From positions 1-36,322 of the forward strand of contig JAFTPG010000061.1 in the NCBI GenBank assembly GCA_017463375.1: a stretch of DNA of 36,322 nt. Direction: 5' to 3'. Made by a program: the position numbers and the translations under genes. The notes under the pieces were generated by a model, which had not been told where the DNA came from, searched no databases, and was given only the letters and a program-made list of their open reading frames with translations. Source of the DNA: Ruminococcus sp. GTDB lineage: Bacteria > Bacillota > Clostridia > Oscillospirales > Ruminococcaceae. Below, piece after piece: positions 8,174 through 16,046 of this stretch (its first letter is position 1; every line of letters begins with the position of its first letter).

Positions 8174-8196
8174 ACAAAAAGAAAGGAGATGCTGAA

Positions 8197-9525
8197 ATGT
8201 CATTACCGATTGTTGCAGTTGTGGGACGCCCTAATGTGGGAAAGTCCACGCTTTTCAATAAGCTTATCGGTCAGAGACTCTCTATCGTGGAGGACACTCC
8301 GGGAGTTACGAGAGACAGAATCTACTCGAAATGCGAGTGGAGAGGCAGAGAGTTCATGGTGGTGGATACGGGAGGAATCGAGCCTGACAGCGACGATGTA
8401 ATTCTTGCCCAGATGCGCCGTCAGTCGGAGCTTGCCATCGAAAAGGCAGATGTTATCGTGTTCGTAACCGATATCCGCTGCGGAGTAACCTCTGACGACT
8501 ATACAGTAGCTCAGATGCTCCTCAAAAGCGGAAAGCCGATAGTTCTTGCCGTGAATAAGTGCGATACTCTCGGCGAACCTCCGATGGAGCTTTACGAATT
8601 CTATAACCTCGGTCTGGGAGAACCGTTCCCTGTTTCTTCGCTTCACGGTCACGGAACGGGAGATATGCTCGACGAGGTGTTCAGCCACTTCCATGACGGA
8701 GAAGAGGAGCAGTACGACGACGACTACATCAAGGTTGCCGTAATCGGAAAGCCGAACGCTGGAAAGTCCTCTCTTATCAACAAAATTGCAGGCGAGGAAC
8801 GTGTAATTGTTTCCGATATCGCAGGAACTACCAGAGACGCTACGGATACTGTTATCGAAAATGAGTACGGTAAGTTTGTGTTCATTGATACCGCAGGAAT
8901 AAGAAAAAAATCCAAGGTAACAGAAAAGGTCGAGCACTACAGCGTGCTTCGTGCATATATGGCGGTTGACCGTGCTGATGTCTGCGTAATCATGCTCGAC
9001 GCTGAGGAGGGCTTCACCGAGCAGGACTCCAAGGTTGCCGGATACGCTCACGAACAGGGCAAGGCATGCGTAGTTGCCGTAAACAAGTGGGATTTGATCG
9101 AGAAAAACGACAAGACAATGCAGGAATACCGCACAAAGCTTGAAAACGATTTCAGCTTCATGTCGTATGTTCCGTTTGTGTTTATCTCCGCTAAAACAGG
9201 ACAGCGCATAAACAAGCTGTATGAGCTCATAAAATATACCTATGGACAGAACAGCATGAGAATCTCAACAGGTATGCTCAACGATGTTCTTGCCTATGCG
9301 ACTACAAGAGTTCAGCCGCCCTCGGATAAGGGACGACGACTGAAGATCTACTACATGACCCAGCCCTCGACCAAGCCGCCGACGTTCGTTACATTTGTCA
9401 ACCGTGCAGATCTGTTCCACTTCTCATACAGAAGATACATCGAGAATCAGATCCGTTCAACCTTCGGTCTCGAGGGAACTCCCGTTCGCTTTATCGTCCG
9501 TGAAAGAGGAGGCAGCGACAAATGA
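8197..9525 (+). CDS. der: Ribosome biogenesis GTPase Der (EngA)
   Basis: This 442-residue protein has two tandem GTPase domains and a KH-like C-terminal domain, the arrangement unique to Der, which acts in 50S subunit assembly. Domain 1: GRPNVGKST (11-19), DTPGVTRDR and NKCD. Domain 2: GKPNAGKSS (about 183-191), DIAGTTRDATD, DTAGIRKKSKV and NKWD. The C-terminal part (LKIYYMTQPSTKPPTFV onward) is the KH-like domain. AAGGAGATG precedes the start. The stop overlaps the plsY start by 4 bp (ATGA), indicating translational coupling. Confidence 0.97.
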   Translation: MSLPIVAVVGRPNVGKSTLFNKLIGQRLSIVEDTPGVTRDRIYSKCEWRGREFMVVDTGGIEPDSDDVILAQMRRQSELAIEKADVIVFVTDIRCGVTSDDYTVAQMLLKSGKPIVLAVNKCDTLGEPPMELYEFYNLGLGEPFPVSSLHGHGTGDMLDEVFSHFHDGEEEQYDDDYIKVAVIGKPNAGKSSLINKIAGEERVIVSDIAGTTRDATDTVIENEYGKFVFIDTAGIRKKSKVTEKVEHYSVLRAYMAVDRADVCVIMLDAEEGFTEQDSKVAGYAHEQGKACVVAVNKWDLIEKNDKTMQEYRTKLENDFSFMSYVPFVFISAKTGQRINKLYELIKYTYGQNSMRISTGMLNDVLAYATTRVQPPSDKGRRLKIYYMTQPSTKPPTFVTFVNRADLFHFSYRRYIENQIRSTFGLEGTPVRFIVRERGGSDK

Positions 9526-10196
9526 TGAACTATGTGCTTGCAATTGCGGCAGCAGCTGTAATCAGCTATTTGCTGGGAAGCTGTAATTCTTCAATCATCG
9601 TAGTCAGACTGCTTAAAGGCGAGGATGTCCGCAGTAAGGGAAGCGGAAATGCAGGTCTTACAAATACTCTCAGATGCTACGGAAAGGGCTGCGCTCTGCT
9701 GACTCTCATCGGAGACCTCGGAAAAGGAGTCGTTGCCGTACTGCTTTCGAGACTGATCTGCAAAATGCTTGAAGCAGGTCTTACTCCCGACAATGATACC
9801 CATTACATCGGATATATAGCAGGTCTTTTTGCGATTCTGGGACACGTTTTTCCGCTGTATTACGGCTTCAAGGGCGGAAAAGGCGTTCTTGTCGGAGTTT
9901 CAATCTTCATTGTTGTAAATCCGGTTGTTTTTGCAATTCTCATAGGAATATTCGCAATAGTCCTCATACTTTCAAAGTATGTATCGCTGTCCTCAATTAT
10001 AGCTTCGGCGATGTGTCCGGTTCTGACGATTCCGGTGGGACTTTATATTAATCAGGTCTCGCTGGAAAGAAGCCTGCTTTACGCAGTTCTTTCAATACCG
10101 ATGGCAGCAATGGTAATATGGATGCACCGCTCGAATATTCAGCGTCTGAAAGACGGCTGCGAAAATAAATTTTCATTCAAATCATCAGGAAAGTGA
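9522..10196 (+). CDS. plsY: Glycerol-3-phosphate acyltransferase PlsY
   Basis: This 224-residue integral membrane enzyme transfers acyl from acyl-phosphate to glycerol-3-phosphate, the first step of phospholipid synthesis in most Gram-positives. Family motifs: ISYLLGSCNSSIIVVRL, the conserved GSGNAGLTNTLR (motif 1), GHVFPLYYGFKGGKGV (motif 2, acyl-phosphate binding) and several hydrophobic segments. It overlaps der by 4 bp and is followed after 47 bp by gpsA, which makes its glycerol-3-phosphate substrate. A second ATG 3 bp downstream could also initiate. Confidence 0.95.
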   Translation: MMNYVLAIAAAAVISYLLGSCNSSIIVVRLLKGEDVRSKGSGNAGLTNTLRCYGKGCALLTLIGDLGKGVVAVLLSRLICKMLEAGLTPDNDTHYIGYIAGLFAILGHVFPLYYGFKGGKGVLVGVSIFIVVNPVVFAILIGIFAIVLILSKYVSLSSIIASAMCPVLTIPVGLYINQVSLERSLLYAVLSIPMAAMVIWMHRSNIQRLKDGCENKFSFKSSGK

Positions 10197-10243
10197 TGAT
10201 TCTATGTGTACAGGGGCACTGACCCCGGAGAGGAGTGACATTA

Positions 10244-11236
10244 ATGGCAAATATAGTAATTCTCGGTTCGGGAGGCTTCGGATTAAGCCTTGCTGTAATG
10301 GCGGAAAAGTACGGACATAAGGTTACGGTCTGGTCGAAGTTTCAGAAGGAGATCGATGACATAAGAGCGCACGGAGAGCACGTTCAGAAGCTCCCGGGAG
10401 TTCCTGTGAGTGAGAGAATAGGTCTTACATCAGATATCTCATGCGTTCAGGGCTGTGAAATACTGATTTTCGGAATTCCGTCAAGCTTTGTCCGTGATGT
10501 AGCAAAGGAGGCTAAGCCTTATATTGACGAGAATATGGTTATTGTCAATACGGGAAAGGGTCTCGAGGACGGCTCTCTCAAGCTTCTGAGCGAGGTTCTT
10601 GCAGAAGAGCTTGAATCCGATAAGATCGTGGTTCTTTCGGGTCCCTCTCATGCAGAGGAGGTCGCAAGAGGAATCCCGACAACTATAGTTGCGGCTTCAA
10701 AGAATATGGAAGCAGCTGAATATGTTCAGGAAACTCTCTGCAATGAGGTGCTCAGAATCTATCTCAGCGAGGATGTTGTGGGTTGTGAGATCGGCGGAGC
10801 TTTAAAGAATACGATTGCTCTCAGCGCAGGAATATGCGATGGTCTGCGCTACGGTGACAATACCAAAGCAGCTCTCATGACAAGGGGAATTCACGAAATT
10901 GCCCGTCTCGGTGTCGCAATGGGAGCAGATATGCAGACATTCAGCGGACTTACAGGTCTGGGAGATCTTATCGTTACATGCACAAGCATGCACAGTAGAA
11001 ACCGCCGTGCAGGAATTCTGATCGGCGAGGGCGTCTCTCCCGAGGAAGCTGTCAAGAAGGTTGGAACTGTAGAGGGCTATCACTGCTGTAAGACCTCCTA
11101 TGCGCTTGCTCAGCGTCTCGGAGTAGAAATGCCTATTACGGAACAGCTTTACAGCGTGCTTTTCGGCGGAGCAAATGTAAAATCTGCAATAGATGAGCTT
11201 ATGTCACGTCCGCAGAAAAATGAATCCGAGCTTTAA
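10244..11236 (+). CDS. gpsA: NAD(P)H-dependent glycerol-3-phosphate dehydrogenase
   Basis: This 330-residue cytosolic enzyme reduces dihydroxyacetone phosphate to sn-glycerol-3-phosphate, the substrate of the adjacent plsY. Motifs: N-terminal Rossmann loop ILGSGGFGLSLA, VNTGKGLEDGS, LSGPSHAEEVARG, the catalytic-lysine region GCEIGGALKNTIALSAGI, and GLTGLGDLIVTCTSMHSRNR. I start at MANIVILGSG (10244), 8 nt after AGGAG. An in-frame GTG three codons upstream overlaps the ribosome site and is less likely. A short GGGG/CCCC hairpin (about 10213-10226) sits just before the ribosome site and might modulate translation. Confidence 0.96.
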   Translation: MANIVILGSGGFGLSLAVMAEKYGHKVTVWSKFQKEIDDIRAHGEHVQKLPGVPVSERIGLTSDISCVQGCEILIFGIPSSFVRDVAKEAKPYIDENMVIVNTGKGLEDGSLKLLSEVLAEELESDKIVVLSGPSHAEEVARGIPTTIVAASKNMEAAEYVQETLCNEVLRIYLSEDVVGCEIGGALKNTIALSAGICDGLRYGDNTKAALMTRGIHEIARLGVAMGADMQTFSGLTGLGDLIVTCTSMHSRNRRAGILIGEGVSPEEAVKKVGTVEGYHCCKTSYALAQRLGVEMPITEQLYSVLFGGANVKSAIDELMSRPQKNESEL

Positions 11237-11259
11237 GCTTTGACGGAGGCGGTGTTGAA

Positions 11260-11799
11260 ATGAAACTTATTGCAGTTCTGGGAAGCAATCGTCCCGGCTC
11301 TGTTTCGGAGCGTGCGGCGAAGCATTTTATTGACGGAGCTAAGGCTGCCGGATATGATGAGGTCAGGGTGTTCAGTGCAAATGACATGAATATCAGAGGC
11401 TGCCGAGGCTGCGGCTCGTGCAGAAAAAATGATACTGACTGCGTTATTGAGGATGATTTTGCAAAGTATCTGTCAGAGCTGAAAAGCTGTGACGCTCTTC
11501 TTGTGACGGCTCCGAATTATTATTCACAGGTTGCAGGCCCCATGATGACGTTTATGAACCGTCATTACTGTCTGACACGCAAAGACAAGACCCAGCGTCT
11601 CAGACCGGGGATCAAGGTTACGGGAATTTTTGCTCAGGGAGCGCCCGAGGATTATCCGAAATACCCGTCAACCTATGAGTGGTACATGGGAACATTTGCA
11701 GGAAAGGGAATGGAAAACTGCGGAATGCTGATAATCGGCGGAGACAGTGACATTGCCCGAAAGCTTGACGAAGCATATGAAATGGGAAGATCCCTATAA
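11260..11799 (+). CDS. Flavodoxin-fold NAD(P)H-dependent FMN reductase-like protein
   Basis: This 179-residue flavodoxin-like protein begins MKLIAVLGSNRPGSVSERAA, the FMN phosphate-binding loop of the NADPH-dependent FMN reductase superfamily. It carries the cysteine motif GCRGCGSCRKNDTDCVIEDD (about 46-66), shared with small iron-sulfur flavoproteins, and the TAPNYYSQVAGPMMTFMNR substrate/FMN region. It may bind FMN and possibly an FeS cluster. The physiological acceptor is unknown. It is the last gene of the plsY-gpsA run (23 bp gap), ends at a strong terminator, and resembles the gene at 35377-35994. Confidence 0.85.
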   Translation: MKLIAVLGSNRPGSVSERAAKHFIDGAKAAGYDEVRVFSANDMNIRGCRGCGSCRKNDTDCVIEDDFAKYLSELKSCDALLVTAPNYYSQVAGPMMTFMNRHYCLTRKDKTQRLRPGIKVTGIFAQGAPEDYPKYPSTYEWYMGTFAGKGMENCGMLIIGGDSDIARKLDEAYEMGRSL

Positions 11800-11803
11800 T
11801 GAA

Positions 11804-11834
11804 AAAAGGACGACTGCTCAACAGTCGTCCTTTT
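11804..11834. terminator. Bidirectional intrinsic terminator
   Basis: A 13-bp perfect stem (AAAAGGACGACTG / CAGTCGTCCTTTT) closes a CTCAA loop. Its A and T arms supply the T-run in either direction. It lies 5 bp after the flavoprotein stop and ends the DUF512-der-plsY-gpsA operon. Confidence 0.9.
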
Positions 11835-11859
11835 ATATTTATAAGCCTGAATAAAGCAG

Positions 11860-12037
11860 AAAGTTTTCGGTCCAGCCTTTTTCAAAAGGCTGGCGGGGTC
11901 GAGGGGCAGCGCACCTCGTCGCTCTCCGCAGAGAGCGAAACTCCTTGCCCTGAAAGGCGCTCAGCAAGGGGTGAATTTCAAAACAGTCCGGTGGACTGTT
12001 TTGAAAGAGGGGACGCCCTCTCTTGCAGGGCGTCCCC
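11860..12037. repeat. Hairpin-array intergenic repeat, copy 2
   Basis: This is homologous to 200-437 but lacks its central hairpins. Shared blocks are GAAAGTTT.CGGTC at the start, a CCAGCC/GGCTGG hairpin, GCTCTCCGCAGAGAGCGAAA, CCTTGCCCTGAAAGGCGCTC, ACAGTCC..TGGACTGT and a closing 11-bp perfect stem (GGGGACGCCCT at 12009-12019, AGGGCGTCCCC at 12027-12037). In two helices the copies differ by compensating changes on both arms, which argues that the base pairing itself is maintained. It lies between the flavoprotein terminator and the convergent dnaC-like gene. No coding potential is apparent. Confidence 0.75.
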
Positions 12038-12050
12038 TATACTAAAAAGT

Positions 12051-13016
12051 TTATTTTTTCCCGTTCTGTTTGAGCTGGAAACGCACGTCCTCGCCCTTGA
12101 ATTCCATGCAGGTATAGACCGCTGTAATTCGTGAGACGACACGCTCCTCGTAGCGGCGGCGGATTCCTGCAAAATCAAGATTAGTACTGATAATAGTAGG
12201 TCTGCCGCTGTTGAGACGTGTATTTATGATATTATAGATAGTGGAGCTGTAAAAAGCGGATTCATATTCCGTACCGAGGTCATCGAGAATCAGCAGCTCT
12301 GCGTCCATAACAAGATTGATCATGTCGGAGCTGTGCTCACGGCTGAAATGCTCACGCTCGATGCTCCGCAGGATATTGATAATGGAGTCATAAATAACGC
12401 TGTAGCCTCGCTCGAGAACCTTATTTGCAATAGCAAGAGAAAGATGAGTTTTACCCAGTCCCGTTTTGCCGAACATGAGTATGCTCTCAGAATTGGCGTT
12501 GAAGGTTTCGGCATAACGCTTGGCGAAATTGAAAATGCGCTCCATAGTGAAATAGTCCTCGCCCTTGTAGTAGCTGAGACTGAACGTGTCGAAGCTGGAG
12601 AGCTGAAGCTGAGCGTTGCGGTTGAGATTGGAGGCGGCAAGGCTTCCGCAGAGCTTTTTGAAGCAGTCGCAGAATTCGCTGTTGAAGTAGCCTGTATCCT
12701 GACACTTAGGACAGGAGTAGTGCAAATCAAGGTAATTCTCGGGATATCCGTTCGAGACAAGAATCTGACGTGACATCATCTGAGCGCCGAGGTTAAACTG
12801 TCTGAGCTGTTCGATTTTTTCGGTTACAGCCGCACCCTGTCCGGAGGTCATAATTTTAATCAGCTCCTTGCCGGTATTGTAGAGCTGATTGTTAATCTCA
12901 CGGATCTGAGGAATTTTTTCATTGATTTCACGGATTCTGTTTTCGTTTTCGTTTACAGCCTTCATGCGGCGGTTGGTCATAATCGCACGGGCTTTGTCAA
13001 AGATTTCGCTGTCCAT
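12051..13016 (-). CDS. DnaC/DnaI-like helicase loader ATPase
   Basis: This 321-residue AAA+ protein resembles replicative-helicase loaders. An N-terminal helical region (about 1-95) precedes a cysteine motif CPKCQDTGYFNSEFCDC (about 103-119), probably zinc-binding. The ATPase core has Walker A GKTGLGKTHLSLAIAN (about 183-198), Walker B ELLILDDLGTEY, then the IINTRLNSGRPTIISTN sensor region and a C-terminal arginine-rich RRRYEERVVSR. DnaI-type loaders place DnaB helicase on DNA at initiation or restart. It lies 11 bp downstream of the DnaD-like gene, the usual primosome pairing in Firmicutes. The ribosome site AGGAGGTG is strong. Confidence 0.9.
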   Translation of the reverse strand: MDSEIFDKARAIMTNRRMKAVNENENRIREINEKIPQIREINNQLYNTGKELIKIMTSGQGAAVTEKIEQLRQFNLGAQMMSRQILVSNGYPENYLDLHYSCPKCQDTGYFNSEFCDCFKKLCGSLAASNLNRNAQLQLSSFDTFSLSYYKGEDYFTMERIFNFAKRYAETFNANSESILMFGKTGLGKTHLSLAIANKVLERGYSVIYDSIINILRSIEREHFSREHSSDMINLVMDAELLILDDLGTEYESAFYSSTIYNIINTRLNSGRPTIISTNLDFAGIRRRYEERVVSRITAVYTCMEFKGEDVRFQLKQNGKK

Positions 13017-13027
13017 ATCAACACCTC

Positions 13028-14035
13028 CTAGAAGTTATTGATGAATATTTTGTACTTATCGACATCAAAGTCGTCGTCCGAAGCTCTGGCGTCGGATTTT
13101 TTTCTCTTTTTGTAGTCACTTTCGGCATTTTTGACATCTTTGACGGAGGTATATCCGCTGTCACGCCATGAAAGGAGAATCTTATTTATGTACTCGAAAG
13201 AGAGCTTATCAATCTGCTCAATTGTTTTCTCGTAGGCATAGTGTATCAGCTCCAGATTGAAGCCGATAGTTTTCCACTGAGCAATAATATCCATCTGCTT
13301 GGCAGTGGGACGGCGTTTCATCTCAAATGAGCGCATGATCTGAGTGACATACTCTCTTGATCCAGACATACGGCTGACTTCCTCCTGAGCGGCGTTGAGC
13401 GTATTGATTTCGTTTTCGCTCCAGTCGCAGGCAATTTTCTCAATATATCCCGGGTTTGTCTTTTCGATTGAAACGCAGTAGGCAAGAAGAGTTATGATAA
13501 CCTCTTTTTTCAGTCCGAGATATGTATACATCCAGATCAGGGAATTCTGCTGAATGTGGGTAAGCGTGCCGAGTATGCTTTCAGCAGTTTTAAAAAGCTC
13601 GGAAATATCGTCGGAATCCTTCATAAGCTTTGAGATCTCCGACGGAGTGAGATTCTGTTTCTGTCTTGGCTGAGGAGCTGTTTTTTTCTCCTCGGCAGGA
13701 GCCTTCTGTACTGAGTCAGACGGTGAGGCAGCCGGCGGAACAGTATTCTGAACCGGAGCAGCCGTCATGATAGAATTATTCCGGAGCGTCTGAGCTGAAT
13801 CAGGCGACAGAACGTTTACCTGCTGCCAGAACATAACTGCGTCGGCAGCCTGCTGAGGAGAAACTCCGGTATTGAGAGCAATTTCCTCATCGGTGCAGTC
13901 TCTGCCCGAGCAGCGAAGAATATAAAGCAGAACCTTGAGCTGTTCACCAGTAGCGAGCTTGAGAAAGTTATCTGCCACAATGCAGGGGACTCCGAACATA
14001 GTACCCCAAATACCGCTGTTTGTCTTGAAATTCAA
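13028..14035 (-). CDS. DnaD/DnaB-type primosome component
   Basis: This 335-residue replication-initiation protein has an N-terminal winged-helix DnaD-like domain (about 15-95). A Pro/Ala/Lys-rich linker follows (about 100-140), then one or two DnaB_2/DnaD C-terminal helical domains: SEISKLMKDSDDISELFKTA with QNSLIWMYTYLGLKKEVIIT, and a second block near SREYVTQIMRSFEMKRRPTA. The order matches DnaD-family proteins that, with DnaI-type loaders, deliver helicase to the origin. The start is a TTG: no in-frame ATG is nearer than residue 13, and GGGAGG lies 8-9 nt upstream. That ribosome site is inside one arm of an inverted repeat whose loop carries the promoter (see 14044-14098). A basic C-terminal tail follows the last domain. 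Confidence 0.88.
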   Translation of the reverse strand: MNFKTNSGIWGTMFGVPCIVADNFLKLATGEQLKVLLYILRCSGRDCTDEEIALNTGVSPQQAADAVMFWQQVNVLSPDSAQTLRNNSIMTAAPVQNTVPPAASPSDSVQKAPAEEKKTAPQPRQKQNLTPSEISKLMKDSDDISELFKTAESILGTLTHIQQNSLIWMYTYLGLKKEVIITLLAYCVSIEKTNPGYIEKIACDWSENEINTLNAAQEEVSRMSGSREYVTQIMRSFEMKRRPTAKQMDIIAQWKTIGFNLELIHYAYEKTIEQIDKLSFEYINKILLSWRDSGYTSVKDVKNAESDYKKRKKSDARASDDDFDVDKYKIFINNF

Positions 14036-14043
14036 AAGAAATT

Positions 14044-14098
14044 CCTCCCGAAAAGATGATATCTACATTATTATATCACATTTTCGGGAGGTTGTCAT
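14044..14098 (-). promoter_or_regulatory. dnaD-like promoter inside an inverted repeat that covers the ribosome site
   Basis: An 11-bp perfect inverted repeat (CCTCCCGAAAA 14044-14054, TTTTCGGGAGG 14081-14091) flanks 26 bp. Read on the minus strand, ATGACA (14098-14093) and TATAAT (14075-14070) are 17 nt apart, with TGA before the -10 as an extended element. The expected start point is inside the loop. The downstream arm contains the GGGAGG ribosome site of the TTG-initiated dnaD-like gene. Transcripts from this promoter lack the upstream arm and leave the site open, whereas read-through from sigK could fold and hide it. Confidence 0.65.
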
Positions 14099-14134
14099 CA
14101 TGTAATTTTGAACAATTTCAATTGTGTGCCATTG

Positions 14135-14818
14135 TCAGAACGGCGTAGTATCATACATTTTTTTCAGCTTGTCGATAGCCTTTTTTTCGAGTCTTGATAC
14201 ATATGAACGGGAAATGCTGAGCTTTTCTGCAACTTCATTCTGCGTATGAGGATGAGTTCCGTAGAGTCCGTAGCGATGCACAATAATTTCAAGCTCACGC
14301 TTATCGAGGCATTTGTCCAGAAACTGATAAAGCTGACGTGAGCGGATAAGCAGATCAACCTGGTCATGAATATTGACTCCGTCGTCCATCAGATCCATCA
14401 GAGTCAGCGTGTTGCCGTCCTTGTCTGTATCAATCGGGTCGTTGATGCAGACATCACCTGCGGTTTTCTTCATCGCACGGAAATTCATCAGGATCTCGTT
14501 TTCTATACACCTGCTTGCATAAGTAGCGAATCTGGCACCCTTGGTATAGTCGAAGGTAGAGACCGCCTTAATCAGCCCGATAGTACCGATAGAAATCAAT
14601 TCATCCTGATCGGCGGTCGGAGAGGAGTATTTCTTCACGATATGAGCAACAAGCCGCAGATTATGCTCGATCAGCTTATTTTTAGCAGACCTGTCGCCCT
14701 CAGCAAGCAGCCGGAAGCATTCCTCCTCTTCTTTTTTTGAAAGAGGCTTCGGGAAAACAGTATTGCTCTCAATGTGGAGAGCGAAAAAAATCAGGTTTCT
14801 GAGAAGTTCAAGCAGCAT
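14135..14818 (-). CDS. sigK: RNA polymerase sporulation sigma factor SigK
   Basis: This 227-residue sigma-70-family protein matches sigma-K in length and sequence. A hydrophobic pro-sequence (about 1-20, LLRNLIFFALHIES) precedes FPKPLSKKEEEECFRLLAEG, then region 2 (NKLIEHNLRLVAHIVKKYSS, DQDELISIGTIGLIKAVSTF, ATYASRCIENEILMNFRA) and region 4 with helix-turn-helix EVAEKLSISRSYVSRLEKKA. In Bacillus and Clostridium sigma-K drives late mother-cell genes. The gene is uninterrupted here, with no skin-type element. GGAGGA precedes the start. A possible sigma-E-type promoter lies upstream. Presence suggests spore-forming ancestry or ability, but other sporulation genes are outside the window. Confidence 0.93.
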   Translation of the reverse strand: MLLELLRNLIFFALHIESNTVFPKPLSKKEEEECFRLLAEGDRSAKNKLIEHNLRLVAHIVKKYSSPTADQDELISIGTIGLIKAVSTFDYTKGARFATYASRCIENEILMNFRAMKKTAGDVCINDPIDTDKDGNTLTLMDLMDDGVNIHDQVDLLIRSRQLYQFLDKCLDKRELEIIVHRYGLYGTHPHTQNEVAEKLSISRSYVSRLEKKAIDKLKKMYDTTPF

Positions 14819-14847
14819 ACATATCCTCCGTTTACAAAAGATGTTCT

Positions 14848-14875
14848 ATGATATGCACAACAGCTTGAACGATAT
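14848..14875 (-). promoter_or_regulatory. Possible sigma-E-type promoter of sigK
   Basis: On the minus strand, ATA (14875-14873) and CATATCAT (14855-14848) are 17 nt apart. They resemble the sigma-E pattern of ATA, about 16-18 nt, CATACAAT, with six of eight positions matching in the -10. The weak consensus makes this tentative. Confidence 0.3.
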
Positions 14876-14940
14876 TATAGCTCTCAGAGCTTCATAAAAT
14901 TTTAGAGCGATATAAAGGGATCTGTGGGCAGCAGCTCGGA

Positions 14941-15894
14941 TCAAAGAAAGGCAAGAAGCTCGTCACGAACGCCGTCAAGACGAGTATCAGAAAGCCCGAA
15001 GTCCATTTCCTTATAGCTCCATGCACATCTTGAAATGCCGTGCTTCTCAAATACGCTATTGATAGCTTTGAACCACTTTACTGTATCTTCGGGAGACACA
15101 ACGTCAATAACACCGTATTCTCCGCAGTAAAGCGTGGTATTGCTGAGCTTTGCCGCTTCAATGGCAGGAGCGAACAGTTCCTCGAAGAATTCAGGAGTAA
15201 TATTGCTTTCATCAAAGGACAAACGCTCCTCGGGCTTGATTGCGTCAGTCCAGTAAGCGCCCTGATGAGTGAATTTCAGCGGCTCATAGCAATGGAAATT
15301 GTATACGACCTTATCGTCATAGGGTTTATCGAGAGCAGGAACAGTCTCGGAGCTGTTATTATTATAGCTTCCCACAAGAATTAAAGTATCGGGGGCATAG
15401 GCACGGATTCTTTTTATGCACTCGTTTGAGATTCTGTTCCATGCAGTAATATACTCCTTGCAGGTAACCTCGTTGAGAAGCTCAAAAGCAACGGTGTCCG
15501 GATATTTTCCGTATCTGCGTGAAACCTCCTCCCAAAGACGGTAAAAGCGTTCCTGAAGCTGCTCATTTTCAAAGAAGCCTGATTCACTTTCACCGTAGCT
15601 GTCAAAGGAGAAGCCTGCGGTTTTGTGAAGGTCAAGAACGGTATTCAGATTATACTTTCTGCACAGTTCAAGTGCCCGGTCGATTCTTGCAAAGCCCTCG
15701 GCATTGTAAGTACCGTCGTTATTTTCAACAACATTATAGTCAAAAGGAATTCTTATATGGTCGAGACCCCACGAAGAGATCTTCTCAAAGTCAGGCTCTG
15801 TGATGAAATTATTCAGTCTGTCCTCGCTGTAATCGCACTGAGAGAGCCATCCGCCTAAATTTACGCCTCTGTAAAAACCTTTGCTTTTTAACAT
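14941..15894 (-). CDS. Intracellular GH5 family glycoside hydrolase
   Basis: This 317-residue single-domain (beta/alpha)8 hydrolase starts MLKSKGFYRGVNLGGWLSQC, has no signal peptide and carries no carbohydrate-binding or dockerin module. GH5 hallmarks: HIRIPFDY (46-53), the acid/base VAFELLNEV (Asn141-Glu142), His201/Tyr203 in NFHCYEP, the nucleophile Glu259 in YCGEYGV, and aromatic-platform Trp292. A retaining mechanism on beta-1,4-linked glucans or mannans is expected. The cytoplasmic location suggests it cleaves imported oligosaccharides. The exact substrate cannot be read from sequence. It is divergent from an AraC regulator, with a paired direct repeat between them, so substrate-dependent control by that regulator is likely. 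Confidence 0.9.
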   Translation of the reverse strand: MLKSKGFYRGVNLGGWLSQCDYSEDRLNNFITEPDFEKISSWGLDHIRIPFDYNVVENNDGTYNAEGFARIDRALELCRKYNLNTVLDLHKTAGFSFDSYGESESGFFENEQLQERFYRLWEEVSRRYGKYPDTVAFELLNEVTCKEYITAWNRISNECIKRIRAYAPDTLILVGSYNNNSSETVPALDKPYDDKVVYNFHCYEPLKFTHQGAYWTDAIKPEERLSFDESNITPEFFEELFAPAIEAAKLSNTTLYCGEYGVIDVVSPEDTVKWFKAINSVFEKHGISRCAWSYKEMDFGLSDTRLDGVRDELLAFL

Positions 15895-15959
15895 AGTATA
15901 TCCGCCTTTCTGCTGATTTGAATTTCTGATGAGATGAGTATATCATATTCTCCTTAGTG

Positions 15960-15989
15960 GTTAATATCATATTCATGCTGTTAATATCA
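15960..15989. promoter_or_regulatory. Paired direct repeat, candidate AraC-type operator
   Basis: GTTAATATCA occurs at 15960-15969 and again at 15980-15989, a 20-bp centre-to-centre spacing close to two helical turns. It lies between the divergent GH5 and AraC genes. AraC-family dimers typically bind direct half-sites with about this spacing. Confidence 0.5.
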
Positions 15990-16046
15990 GATTTATATTG
16001 CATTTTCTGCCGCAATGATGTAAAATGTATTCAGAGGTGATACGAT

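Noticed and set aside
14135-14818. Assignment as sigma-E rather than sigma-K
   Set aside because: The FPKPLSKKEEE opening, the absence of a SpoIIGA neighbour and the region 4 sequence match sigma-K better.
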